Source: Bryobacteraceae bacterium
GTDB taxonomy: Bacteria; Acidobacteriota; Terriglobia; Bryobacterales; Bryobacteraceae
Direction of reading: 5' to 3'
Assembly (NCBI GenBank): GCA_025056865.1
Contig: JANWVO010000003.1
Location: 124,001 to 188,000 of the forward strand
Length of the DNA: 64,000 nucleotides
Shown: positions 17,918 through 26,063 of the stretch, in pieces
Numbering within the stretch: the stretch's first letter is position 1
Layout of the letters: each line of letters starts with the position of its first letter
Translations under genes and position numbers: made by a program
The notes under the pieces: generated by a model
Told to the model about the DNA's origin: nothing
Databases searched by the model: none
The model's input: the letters and a program-made list of their open reading frames with translations, nothing else

Positions 17918-19285
17918 ATGAGATTCCCGCGGCTGCGCCTGTTCCGGCGCATCGGGCGCCACCCTGAGGGCTTGCTCGGGCCGGGCTGCCAGGTGCCAGC
18001 CACCCGGCAGGCGTCCCCGGATCGCATCTGGAAAGACTGGAGCCTGTGGATCCGTGAGCGCTGCGAAAGCCTGGCGCCTGACGCCAGAAGGGTGCTCGAG
18101 ATCGGCGGCCGCGGGCTGGAGCTCGAAGGCTGGCTGGAAGGCCGGGAGTTTCATGCGCTGAATTTCCCCGTCGCAGACATATGTCGGCCCACGCCTTTCC
18201 CGGACGGGTATTTCGATGTTGTTTTCACCAAGTACTCGTTGGAGCATTTCTATGATCCAAGGGCCGCGGCAGAGGAGATGACGCGGCTTCTGGCGCCCGG
18301 CGGGCTTCTGGTCGTGATCACCGTGTGGGCATGGCGCTATCACACTGCGCCGGGCGTGGAGGATTTCTACCGCTATTCCACGGCGGGACTCCGTCAGCTC
18401 TTTCCCCGCCTGGAAGTGATCGAATGTGACTACGACCTGACGGACCGGCGCACGGACTGCCGGATGGATTCAGTGCCGGTCGACGATTTGGGCGGCTGGA
18501 GAGAGCACTGGTCTGTCTATCTGGTTGCAAGAAAGCCCCTGGTACGCGAGAGTCCGGCTCCCCCAGTTTCCCGGTCGATGAACTTGGCGGTCTTCGGCTA
18601 CACGCTCCAGCAGGTGCTGGACTATGGAGCGGAGATCAGCACGGCGGCGGAGTGCGCCACGGCGTTGGAGAAAGTCATGGCACTCACGCCAGACCAGGTG
18701 GATCCAGGACTTTTCGGTGAGGGTGAAAGGGCGCTTCCAGCCATGCCCCACTACCTGGAGACCGGCTATTCGCGCATGATGCTGGCGCGTTATCTGGTCC
18801 CCGGCGCCCTGTTGTGCAGGGGGCTCAGCGTCCTGGATGTAGCCTGCGGGCTAGGTTGGGGGGCCTATCTTGTCTCGCAGTATGCCTCCCGGGTGACCGC
18901 CTTTGACCGGGATCGGGAAGCCGTCGGCTTTGCCCGGCGTTCTTGGGATGCCCGCAACATCGAGTGGCTGACAGGGGACGTGCTGGACGAGGGATTTCTG
19001 ACAGACCGCCACTTCGACATCGCCCTCGCGATGGAGATTCTGGAGCACTTCACGGAAGCCGAGGCGGCGCGGATCATCGCGTGGCTGGCCGATCGACTCA
19101 GGCCCGGAGGCGTTTTGGTTGCAACATCCAGCTTCCCTGGCACCCGGGACGAGGCAGGGCGGCTGGCATCGCAAAACCCTCATCACCGGCGGATCTTCAC
19201 CGAAGAGGAAATCCGCGCCCTCCTCCGACCCCATTTCTGCCGCACGGCCATCATCGGAGGCTGGATGTTGCTGGCGCTTCGGTGA
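17918..19285 (+). CDS. Tandem (two-domain) SAM-dependent methyltransferase inserted in the gcv cluster
   Basis: About 455 residues with two class-I methyltransferase-like halves. The first (about 1-200) has a degenerate SAM loop RVLEIGGRGLEL and a conserved FTKYSLEHFYDP plus LAPGGLLVVIT. The second (about 240-455) has a clean SAM loop LDVACGLGWGAYL, ALAMEILEHF and LRPGGVLVATSSFPG. The halves are different enough to suggest an old fusion with one active and one degenerate domain. Starts at 17885 and 17894 are also possible; 17918 (MRFPRLRLFRR) is preferred for its basic N-terminus. It lies on the plus strand between gcvPA and gcvH, divergent from gcvPA. The substrate is unknown; LPS or glycan-locus methyltransferases look similar. 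Confidence 0.8.
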   Translation: MRFPRLRLFRRIGRHPEGLLGPGCQVPATRQASPDRIWKDWSLWIRERCESLAPDARRVLEIGGRGLELEGWLEGREFHALNFPVADICRPTPFPDGYFDVVFTKYSLEHFYDPRAAAEEMTRLLAPGGLLVVITVWAWRYHTAPGVEDFYRYSTAGLRQLFPRLEVIECDYDLTDRRTDCRMDSVPVDDLGGWREHWSVYLVARKPLVRESPAPPVSRSMNLAVFGYTLQQVLDYGAEISTAAECATALEKVMALTPDQVDPGLFGEGERALPAMPHYLETGYSRMMLARYLVPGALLCRGLSVLDVACGLGWGAYLVSQYASRVTAFDRDREAVGFARRSWDARNIEWLTGDVLDEGFLTDRHFDIALAMEILEHFTEAEAARIIAWLADRLRPGGVLVATSSFPGTRDEAGRLASQNPHHRRIFTEEEIRALLRPHFCRTAIIGGWMLLALR

Positions 19286-19296
19286 CTGCCTGGGCC

Positions 19297-19677
19297 TCAC
19301 TCGCCCAGATACGCCTGGTAGTCCGCCGCGCTCATCAGCCCGTCCAGCTCCGCCGGATTTGCCAGCCGGATCTTCACCAGCCACGCCGCGCCGTGCGGGT
19401 CTTCATTCAGCTTCTCCGGAGCGGTGGCCAGCAGCTCGTTGACCTCGACCACCTCGCCAGAAACCGGCGAATAAATATCGCTCACCGCCTTGACGCTCTC
19501 CACCGAGCCCATCGCCTTTCCCGCCTCCACCGCCGTGCCTGGCTTCGGCAGGTCCACGTAGACGATATCGCCAAGCTCCTTCTGGGCATGGTGGGTGATG
19601 CCCACCGTGCCCGTGTCGCCTTCGACAAGAATCCACTCGTGCTCTTTCGTATAACGGAAATTCTCTGGATAGCTCAT
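19297..19677 (-). CDS. gcvH: Glycine cleavage system H protein
   Basis: A 126-residue lipoyl carrier with the lipoylation site GSVESVKAVSD (Lys63) and the family start FRYTKEHEW. It shuttles the aminomethyl group between the P, T and L proteins. The start overlaps the gcvT stop (19674-19677, ATGA), so gcvT-gcvH are translationally coupled. A methyltransferase on the opposite strand ends 11 nt away. Confidence 0.97.
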   Translation of the reverse strand: MSYPENFRYTKEHEWILVEGDTGTVGITHHAQKELGDIVYVDLPKPGTAVEAGKAMGSVESVKAVSDIYSPVSGEVVEVNELLATAPEKLNEDPHGAAWLVKIRLANPAELDGLMSAADYQAYLGE

Positions 19678-20762
19678 TTCGGCCGCCGATAGAAAGGAAG
19701 GGGGACGGTGACCGCCTCGACAGGCTGCTCGCGCACGACGATCTCAATCGCCGTGCCAGGCTGGGCCAGCTCCGCAGGCAGGTAACACATCCCGATGTTC
19801 TTGCCGAGCGTCGGGGACGGGCCGCCGGAGGTGACCCAGCCGGCGGGCTGGCCGCCGACGCGCACTTCGTAGCCGTCGCGGCCGATGCCGCGGCCGCGCA
19901 TCTCAAAGCCAATCAGCTTCCTGCGGACGCCCTCGGCCTTCTGCTTCTCCAGCCGCGCCCGCCCGCAGAAATCTCCCTTGTCCCACTTGACGATCCACTC
20001 CAGCCCCGCCTCCAGCGGGGTGATGGATGCGTCGATCTCGTGCCCGTACAGTGCCATGCCCGCTTCCATCCGCAGCGTGTTGCGCGCGCCCAGCCCGCAG
20101 GGCCTCAGCCCGGCCTCGCGGCCCGCATCGAGCAGCGCCTGCCAGACTTCGGCCGCGTCCCCGGGCGACAGGTACAGCTCAAAGCCGTCTTCGCCGGTGT
20201 AGCCGGTGCGGGCGATCCGCGCCGGCCGCGAGCACACTTCGCCATCGCGGAAGCGGTAATAGCGGATCTCGCTCAACGCCACGGGCGTCAGCTTCTGGAG
20301 GATCTCCGCCGCCCGCGGTCCCTGGATGGCCAGTTGGGCGTAGTCGGCGCCGCGGTTCTCCACCGTGCAGTTCCAGCGGTTCTGCGCGCGGATGTGCTCG
20401 AAGTCCTTGTCCTGGTTGGAGGCGTTGACGCAAAGGAAGTAATGGTCCGCCGCCACGCGGTGCACGAGGATGTCGTCCACGAAGCCGCCGTGCTCATAAA
20501 GCAGCCCGGAATACTGCACCTGGCCGTCGGCGAGCTTCGCCGCGTTGTTCGTCGTCGCCTGTTGCACCAGTTGCAAGGCTTCCGGCCCGCGGATCTCGAT
20601 CTCGCCCATGTGGCTGACGTCGAACAGCCCCGCCGCCGTGCGCACCGCGCGGTGCTCTTCAAGGATGCCAGTGTATTGCAGCGGCATCTCCCAGCCGCCG
20701 AAATCCACCATCTTCGCCCCAAGCGCGCGGTGAACGGCCGCGAGCGGGATCTGCTTCAGCAT
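19674..20762 (-). CDS. gcvT: Aminomethyltransferase, glycine cleavage T protein
   Basis: A 362-residue T protein with GLFDVSHMGEIEIRGP at the N-terminus, RTGYTGEDGFELYL in the middle and EAGLEWIVKWDKGDFCG plus the C-terminal GYVTSG-like GWVTSGGPSPTLG segment. It releases ammonia from the aminomethylated H protein and transfers the one-carbon unit to tetrahydrofolate. It is the first gene of the minus-strand gcvT-gcvH pair and is divergent from the bacterioferritin gene. The upstream region was checked for a glycine riboswitch and none was recognised. Confidence 0.95.
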   Translation of the reverse strand: MLKQIPLAAVHRALGAKMVDFGGWEMPLQYTGILEEHRAVRTAAGLFDVSHMGEIEIRGPEALQLVQQATTNNAAKLADGQVQYSGLLYEHGGFVDDILVHRVAADHYFLCVNASNQDKDFEHIRAQNRWNCTVENRGADYAQLAIQGPRAAEILQKLTPVALSEIRYYRFRDGEVCSRPARIARTGYTGEDGFELYLSPGDAAEVWQALLDAGREAGLRPCGLGARNTLRMEAGMALYGHEIDASITPLEAGLEWIVKWDKGDFCGRARLEKQKAEGVRRKLIGFEMRGRGIGRDGYEVRVGGQPAGWVTSGGPSPTLGKNIGMCYLPAELAQPGTAIEIVVREQPVEAVTVPLPFYRRPK

Positions 20763-20872
20763 GGCGACTTTAGCCTACCATACCCGCGCCCGGCCCGGCG
20801 CGGGCCGCCGCTGCCTTGGAAGGCGCGGCCAGTTGCAACCCAGTTGCCTGCAAGTGATTGTATTTAAAGACG

Positions 20873-20902
20873 TTGTTATCCGAACGCCTTTCCGGATACA
20901 AT
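20873..20902 (+). promoter_or_regulatory. Promoter of the bacterioferritin gene with inverted repeat in the spacer
   Basis: TTGTTA (20873-20878), 18-nt spacer, TACAAT (20897-20902). A short inverted repeat, ATCCG (20878-20882) and CGGAT (20893-20897), spans the spacer exactly between the two boxes, where a repressor would block RNA polymerase. It does not resemble a Fur box clearly. Confidence 0.6.
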
Positions 20903-20953
20903 GCGGGTGTTGTCCGAAGCCATTTCCACCCGCCACAGGCACCAGGAGGCACG

Positions 20954-21430
20954 ATGAAAGGCGATCCGAAAGTTCTCGAGTTCCTTCAGGAAGTTCTCAC
21001 GGCCGAACTCACCGCCATCAACCAGTACTTTCTCCATGCCGAAATGATGGAGAACTGGGGTTACGAGCGGCTGGCAAAGATCACCAAGAAAGAGTCCATC
21101 GAGGAGATGCGGCACGCCGAGGCGCTGCTGCACCGCATGCTCTATCTCGACGGCTCGCCCAACATGGCGAAGCTGTTCCCGCTGCGCATCGGCCAGAACG
21201 TGAAGCAGATGATCGAAAACGATCTCCAGCTCGAATACGAGGCCGTGCCGCGCCTGAACAAGGCGATCCAGGCGGCCGTGGAGGCGGGCGACAACGGCTC
21301 GCGCGACCTGTTCGAGTCGATCCTCAAGGACGAGGAGCACCACATCGACTTTCTGGAAGCGCAGTTGCACATGATCCAGGAAGTCGGCTACGAGAACTAT
21401 CTCGCCGAGCAGATCAGGGAAGACGAGTAA
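20954..21430 (+). CDS. bfr: Bacterioferritin
   Basis: A 158-residue ferritin-like protein, the usual length for bacterioferritin. It has the N-terminal KGDPKVLEFLQEVLTAEL, ferroxidase ligands in AINQYFLHAEM (Glu, preceding) and EEMRHAEALLHR, the second EEHHIDFLEAQL set, and Met52-equivalent region RMLYLDG for haem binding. It stores iron as a ferric mineral and detoxifies Fe(II)/peroxide. The start at 20954 is fixed by AGGAGG 4 nt upstream. A monocistronic unit with its own promoter and terminator. Confidence 0.95.
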   Translation: MKGDPKVLEFLQEVLTAELTAINQYFLHAEMMENWGYERLAKITKKESIEEMRHAEALLHRMLYLDGSPNMAKLFPLRIGQNVKQMIENDLQLEYEAVPRLNKAIQAAVEAGDNGSRDLFESILKDEEHHIDFLEAQLHMIQEVGYENYLAEQIREDE

Positions 21431-21451
21431 GCTACCGCACTGGCATGGAAG

Positions 21452-21500
21452 GCCCGTTCCGGCCGGGGCGGCGGCTCCGGCCGGAGCGGGCTTCTTGTTT
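21452..21500 (+). terminator. Rho-independent terminator after bfr
   Basis: A 15-bp stem (21452-21466 with 21477-21491, one G-U pair) and 10-nt loop followed by a T-rich stretch (ttcttgttt). It lies 22 nt after the bfr stop. Confidence 0.85.
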
Positions 21501-21553
21501 GGGCTTCGGCGCGGGGAAGGGCTGTCTCACTAGAATGGGAAAACCGGACTCCG

Positions 21554-24064
21554 ATGACGACACGAAGGCGCGTTCTTTCTCTTGGCCTGCTGCTCGGACT
21601 GGCGGCGCCTGCCGCCCCTGCCGCCTGGCGGGCGCCCTCTGGCGCGGCGGCGGTGAAGCAGCGGCTCGAACGGCTGCGCGTGGTGGGCAGCGTGCTCATG
21701 ATCGCCGCGCATCCCGATGATGAAAACACCGCGTTTCTCGCATGGTGCGCCCAGCGACGCCACCTCCGTACCGGCTACCTTTCGCTGACGCGCGGCGAGG
21801 GCGGGCAGAACCTCATCGGCAACGAGCAGGGCGAGCTGCTCGGCGTCATCCGCACCCAGGAACTGCTGGCCGCGCGGCGCGTCGACGGCGCCGAGCAGTT
21901 CTTCACCCGCGCCATCGACTTCGGCTTCTCGAAAACCGCCGCCGAAACGCTCGCCAAATGGGGCCGTGAAGAAGTCCTCTCCGACGTTGTCTGGGTGATC
22001 CGCGCCTTCCGCCCCGACGTCGTCGTCCTGCGCTTCAGCGGCACGCCGCGCGACGGCCACGGCCACCATCAGGCGTCGGCGATCCTCGGCCGCGAGGCCT
22101 TCCGCCTCGCCGGCGACGCGAACGCTTTTCCGGATCAACTGAAGCGCGTGCGCCCGTGGCAGCCCCGGCGGCTGTTCTGGAACACGTTTTCGTTCACCCG
22201 CCAGCAGGAGGCCGAAGCGGAGAAAATGCCGCAGCGGCTGGTGATCGACACCGGCGAATACAACGCGCTGCTCGGCATGAGCTACGGCGAAATCGCCGGA
22301 CTGAGCCGCAGCCAGCACCGCAGCCAGGGCATGGGGTCGCCGGAGCGCCGCGGCGCAGCGCCGAATTACCTGGTGCTGTACGACGGCGAGCCCGCGCAGC
22401 AGGACATGTTCGACGGCATCGACACGAGCTGGAACCGCCTTCCCGGCGGCGCTGCCGTGGCCGCGAAGCTTGACGCTGCGCTGGCCGCGTTCTCGGCCGA
22501 CGCGCCTGAACGCGTCATCCCCCACCTGATGGAAGCGCGCCGGCTGATGCAGCAGATCGACCATCCGGATGCGCGCCGGAAGCTCGGGGAGCTGGATGAA
22601 ACAGTCGCTCTGGCCGCGGGACTCTGGCTGGACGTGAGCGCCGCCCGGCCTGCGGTGGCGCCCGGCAGCAGCGTGACGCTGAATCTCAGCGCGGTGAACC
22701 GCTCGGCGCTGCCCGTGCGGCTGGAGCAGGTGGAAGTGCAGGGCCTCGCGGGCGCGCCCTCGTTCGGCCCTGCCGAGCTGGCCTTCAACCGCCTCCACAC
22801 GCAGAGCGCCCAGCTCCAGATCCCTGCCGATGCCCCGCTCTCGCAGCCCCTGCAATTGCGGCACCCGCCGAAGGGCAATCTCTACGGGATTCCGGACCTC
22901 GCCGGCATCGGCCCGGCGGAGGCCGATCCGGTGCTCACCGCGGTGTTCCGCGTGGCGATCGGCGGCGGCGTCATCGAGGTGAAGCGGCCCGTGGAGCACC
23001 GCTACATAGACCGCGTGCGCGGAGAACTGACCCGTCCCTTCGTCATCGTTCCCGCGGTTTCCATCCGGCTGCCGGAGACCCCGCTCCTGTTCCGCTCGCG
23101 CGAGCCGCGCCCGGTGCCCGTCGAAGTGCGCGCCACGGCGGGGCCCGCGGCCGGGTCGCTGAAGCTGGATGCGCCCGAAGGCTGGCGCGTCGAGCCGCCC
23201 TCGCAGAATTTCGAAATCGCCGACGCCGGCCAGGCCACGACGCTCGTCTTCCGCGTCTCCGCGCCGGAAGCGCCCGCGCGCGGATGGCTGCGCGCCACGG
23301 CGCAGACCGGCGGGCGCGCCTGGAGCCACCTCGTGACGAACATCGAATACGAGCACATCCCCCCGCAGACCGTTCTCCGCGCCGCCGAAACGCGGCTGCT
23401 GCGCGACAACATCCTCGTTTCGGCGCGGCGCGTCGGCTACGTCATGGGCGCCGGCGACACCGTCCCGGAGGCGTTGCGGGAGCTCGGCTGCGACGTGGTG
23501 CTGCTCGACGAGGCGCAACTGGCGCACGGCGATCTGTCCGCTTTCGACGCGATCCTCACCGGCGTCCGCGCCTGGAATGTGCGCGCCGATCTTCGCGCGG
23601 CGCATGCCCGGCTGCGCAGCTACATGGAGCGCGGCGGCACGCTCATCGTGCAGTACAACACGCTTGAGGGCTTCGGCCCGGAGGCCTCGGACTCGATCCT
23701 GCGCAACGTGGGCCCGTTCCCGCTGCGCATCGGCCGCAACCGCGTCACGGTGGAGGAAGCGCCAGTGCGGTTCCTCCTGCCGGATCACCCGCTGCTGCGG
23801 CAGCCGAACCGCATCACGCCGGCCGATTTCGAAGGCTGGGTGCAGGAGCGCGCCCTCTACTTCCCTGCCGAGTGGGACCCGCGCTATGAGGCGCTGCTGG
23901 AAACGGCGGATCCGGACGAACCCCCGCAGCGCGGCGGGCTGCTGTTTGCGCGTGTCGGCAAGGGAGCCTATATCTACACTTCCTTTGCCTGGTGGCGCCA
24001 GCTTCCTGCGGGCGTGCCCGGGGCATGGAGGATTTTCGCCAATCTGGTGAGCGCGGGAAGATGA
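21554..24064 (+). CDS. Secreted PIG-L/LmbE family deacetylase with C-terminal amidotransferase-like domain
   Basis: An 836-residue protein with an RRR-containing signal peptide (possibly Tat-type). Residues about 45-290 form the LmbE/PIG-L domain with the zinc motif AAHPDDE (52-57), LTRGEGGQ and the second-ligand GHGHHQAS. PIG-L enzymes remove acetyl groups from N-acetylglucosamine-type sugars. A beta-sandwich region (about 370-600) and a C-terminal Rossmann/GATase-like domain (about 620-836, VGYVMGAGDTVPEALRELGC) follow, an architecture frequent in secreted deacetylases of Bacteroidetes and Acidobacteriota. It overlaps the next small gene (ATGA, 24061-24064) and is probably in an operon with a solute symporter. 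Substrate unknown, likely an acetylated amino sugar. Confidence 0.88.
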   Translation: MTTRRRVLSLGLLLGLAAPAAPAAWRAPSGAAAVKQRLERLRVVGSVLMIAAHPDDENTAFLAWCAQRRHLRTGYLSLTRGEGGQNLIGNEQGELLGVIRTQELLAARRVDGAEQFFTRAIDFGFSKTAAETLAKWGREEVLSDVVWVIRAFRPDVVVLRFSGTPRDGHGHHQASAILGREAFRLAGDANAFPDQLKRVRPWQPRRLFWNTFSFTRQQEAEAEKMPQRLVIDTGEYNALLGMSYGEIAGLSRSQHRSQGMGSPERRGAAPNYLVLYDGEPAQQDMFDGIDTSWNRLPGGAAVAAKLDAALAAFSADAPERVIPHLMEARRLMQQIDHPDARRKLGELDETVALAAGLWLDVSAARPAVAPGSSVTLNLSAVNRSALPVRLEQVEVQGLAGAPSFGPAELAFNRLHTQSAQLQIPADAPLSQPLQLRHPPKGNLYGIPDLAGIGPAEADPVLTAVFRVAIGGGVIEVKRPVEHRYIDRVRGELTRPFVIVPAVSIRLPETPLLFRSREPRPVPVEVRATAGPAAGSLKLDAPEGWRVEPPSQNFEIADAGQATTLVFRVSAPEAPARGWLRATAQTGGRAWSHLVTNIEYEHIPPQTVLRAAETRLLRDNILVSARRVGYVMGAGDTVPEALRELGCDVVLLDEAQLAHGDLSAFDAILTGVRAWNVRADLRAAHARLRSYMERGGTLIVQYNTLEGFGPEASDSILRNVGPFPLRIGRNRVTVEEAPVRFLLPDHPLLRQPNRITPADFEGWVQERALYFPAEWDPRYEALLETADPDEPPQRGGLLFARVGKGAYIYTSFAWWRQLPAGVPGAWRIFANLVSAGR

Positions 24065-24183
24065 CGGAAGAAGAGAAGCCGCCTTTCTGGGGAAGCTGGG
24101 CGCGGGTCTATGCAGGCGTCGCCGTCTATCTCGCGCTGCTGATCCTGCTGTTTGACTGGTTCACAAGGAGCTGGAACCGGTGA
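24061..24183 (+). CDS. Small single-span membrane protein (40 aa)
   Basis: Forty residues beginning MTEEEKPPFWGSWARVYAG with one membrane helix (about 17-33, VYAGVAVYLALLILLFDWF) and a short basic tail. It overlaps the deacetylase stop (ATGA) and its own stop overlaps the GTG start of the symporter (24180-24183), so three genes are chained by 4-nt overlaps. Such tight coupling favours a real gene. It may be a subunit or chaperone of the symporter, as small accessory proteins occur for other transporters; that is inference. Confidence 0.75.
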   Translation: MTEEEKPPFWGSWARVYAGVAVYLALLILLFDWFTRSWNR

Positions 24184-25823
24184 GGCCGCTTGACTGGGCC
24201 GTGCTGGCGGCGTCGCTGGCCGGCATTGTCTTCTACGGCATGTGGCGCAGCCGCGGCAGCCGTACCACCTCGCAGTATCTGCTTGCCGGCAAGACCATGC
24301 CCTGGTACGCGATGGCGCTGTCCATCATGGCGACGCAGGCCAGCGCCATCACCTTCATCTCCACCACCGGCCAGAGCTACGTCGATGGCATGCGCTTCGT
24401 CCAGATGTACTTCGGCCTGCCGCTGGCCATGGTGCTGATTTCCGCCTTCGCCGTGCCGCGCTTCCACAACGCGGGCGTGTACACGGCCTACGAGTATCTG
24501 GAGAAGCGTTTCGACGGCAAGACGCGCGCCCTGGCCAGCATCATCTTCCTGCTCTCGCGGGGCCTGGCCGTCGGCGTCGCCCTTTCGGCGCCCGCGGTCG
24601 TTCTGACGGTCATGCTTGGCTGGCCGAGCCACTGGACGACGCTCGTCATGGGCGTGCTGGTCGTGGCCTACACGGCTGGCGGCGGCATCGCCGCAGTCAC
24701 GTGGACCGAGTTCGTCCAGATGCTGGTGATGACCGCCGGGCTGCTGGCCGCGCTTCTGACCGTCATCCTGCTGCTGCCTTCCGAGGTCAGCTTTCCGGAC
24801 GCGCTCGCCGTGGCGGGGGCCGCCGGCCGGCTGAACGCTGTCGTCTGGCGCTTCAACCCAAATGACCAGTACAACATCTGGAGCGGGCTCATCGGCGGGA
24901 TGTTCCTCGCGCTGGCCTATTTCGGCTGCGACCAGAGCCAGGTGCAGCGCTATCTCACCGGGCGCAGCATCACGCAGTCCCGGCTTGGGCTGCTGTTCAA
25001 CGGGATCGCCAAGATCCCGATGCAGTTCTTCATCCTGTTCACCGGCGCGATGGTCTTCGTCTTCTACGTCTACACACAGCCGCCGCTCATCTTCCAGCCG
25101 CAGGCCATGGCGGCGCTCGAACAGCTTCCCGAGGCGCCGCAGGTCCGGGCTGACTATGACGCGGCCTTCGCCATGCGGCGCGAAGCGGCCCGGCGCCTTG
25201 ATTTCGAGGCCTTCCGCGCCGCCCAGAAGCGCGTCGACGAGGTGCGGCGCCGTGCCCTGGCTCTGGCCGGCGAAGCCACCGGGCAGGGTCGCATCAACGA
25301 CACCAATTACATCTTCCTGTGGTTTGTCATTCACCACATTCCGGCTGGCGTCGTCGGATTGATCATGGCCGCCATCTTCGCCGCGGCCATGTCGACCATC
25401 TCGGCTGAAATCAACTCGCTGGCCACAGTGAGCATGGTGGACATCTACCGGCGCTTCCTGCGCCGGAACGCCGAGGACCGCCACTATCTGGCCGCCTCGC
25501 GGTGGCTGACCGTTTTCTGGGGCGCCTATGCGATCGTCACGGCGCTCTATGCGCAGAACCTCGGATCGCTGGTCGAGGCCGTCAACCGCCTCGGCTCGCT
25601 TTTCTACGGCACGCTGTTGGGCGTTTTCGTGCTCGCGTTTTTCGTGCCGCAGGCACGGGGCACGTCCGCTTTCTGGGCGATGCTGTTCGGAGAGGCGGTG
25701 GTGCTCGCCGTCTGGCAATTCACCGGCATCGCCTTCCTCTGGCTCAACGTGCTCGGCTGCCTTTGCGTCGTCGCGTTCGGGTTTGCAGCCGGCCTTCTTG
25801 CCAGCCGGGGCCGGGCCGGCTGA
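24180..25823 (+). CDS. Sodium:solute symporter (SSS family)
   Basis: A 547-residue protein with about 13 membrane helices, the LeuT-fold SSS pattern, and signatures such as YLLAGKTMPWYAMALSIMATQASAITFI near the N-terminus and AAAMSTISAEINSLATV in the later core. A charged cytoplasmic or periplasmic insert (about 310-370, rich in Arg/Glu/Ala) interrupts the usual topology. It starts with GTG overlapping the 40-aa gene. Together with the PIG-L deacetylase it probably takes up a sugar or amino sugar released by deacetylation. The solute is not predictable from sequence. Confidence 0.92.
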   Translation: MRPLDWAVLAASLAGIVFYGMWRSRGSRTTSQYLLAGKTMPWYAMALSIMATQASAITFISTTGQSYVDGMRFVQMYFGLPLAMVLISAFAVPRFHNAGVYTAYEYLEKRFDGKTRALASIIFLLSRGLAVGVALSAPAVVLTVMLGWPSHWTTLVMGVLVVAYTAGGGIAAVTWTEFVQMLVMTAGLLAALLTVILLLPSEVSFPDALAVAGAAGRLNAVVWRFNPNDQYNIWSGLIGGMFLALAYFGCDQSQVQRYLTGRSITQSRLGLLFNGIAKIPMQFFILFTGAMVFVFYVYTQPPLIFQPQAMAALEQLPEAPQVRADYDAAFAMRREAARRLDFEAFRAAQKRVDEVRRRALALAGEATGQGRINDTNYIFLWFVIHHIPAGVVGLIMAAIFAAAMSTISAEINSLATVSMVDIYRRFLRRNAEDRHYLAASRWLTVFWGAYAIVTALYAQNLGSLVEAVNRLGSLFYGTLLGVFVLAFFVPQARGTSAFWAMLFGEAVVLAVWQFTGIAFLWLNVLGCLCVVAFGFAAGLLASRGRAG

Positions 25824-25849
25824 GTCCACCGGCGCTACAATTCGATTGG

Positions 25850-25945
25850 GGAAGCTCCACTGGGCCGGTGCCTGGCCTGGTCTTCAAAACCAGCGGGCGG
25901 CGCCTTCGCGCCGCTGGTGGGTTCGACTCCCACGAGCTTCCGCCA
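25850..25945 (+). tRNA. selC: tRNA-Sec (UCA anticodon), selenocysteine
   Basis: A 96-nt gene with all hallmarks of selenocysteine tRNA: 8-bp acceptor stem GGAAGCTC/GAGCTTCC, 6-bp D stem (with two wobble pairs), anticodon stem CTGGT/ACCAG with loop CTTCAAA and anticodon TCA (25884-25886), a long variable arm with a 7-bp stem and CTTC loop, T loop TTCGACT and encoded CCA after G73. The 3' part closely follows E. coli selC. A TACAAT box (25836-25841) sits 8 nt before the 5' end. The gene predicts UGA decoding as selenocysteine in this organism; selA, selB and selD are not in the window. Confidence 0.97.
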
Positions 25946-26063
25946 CCGCTCCCCCCTTCTTTCCAATTCTTTCGGAATTTTCACGAATTCATCCGGCCGG
26001 CGCCACCGTCTTTTTCGATAAAATATGGCCGGTTCCTGCCGCCGTGAATCAAGGGGGTCTGAC

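Noticed and set aside
20763-20872. Glycine riboswitch upstream of gcvT
   Set aside because: No GGAGAG-type or CCGAAGGGGCAA-like signature in the short upstream region.
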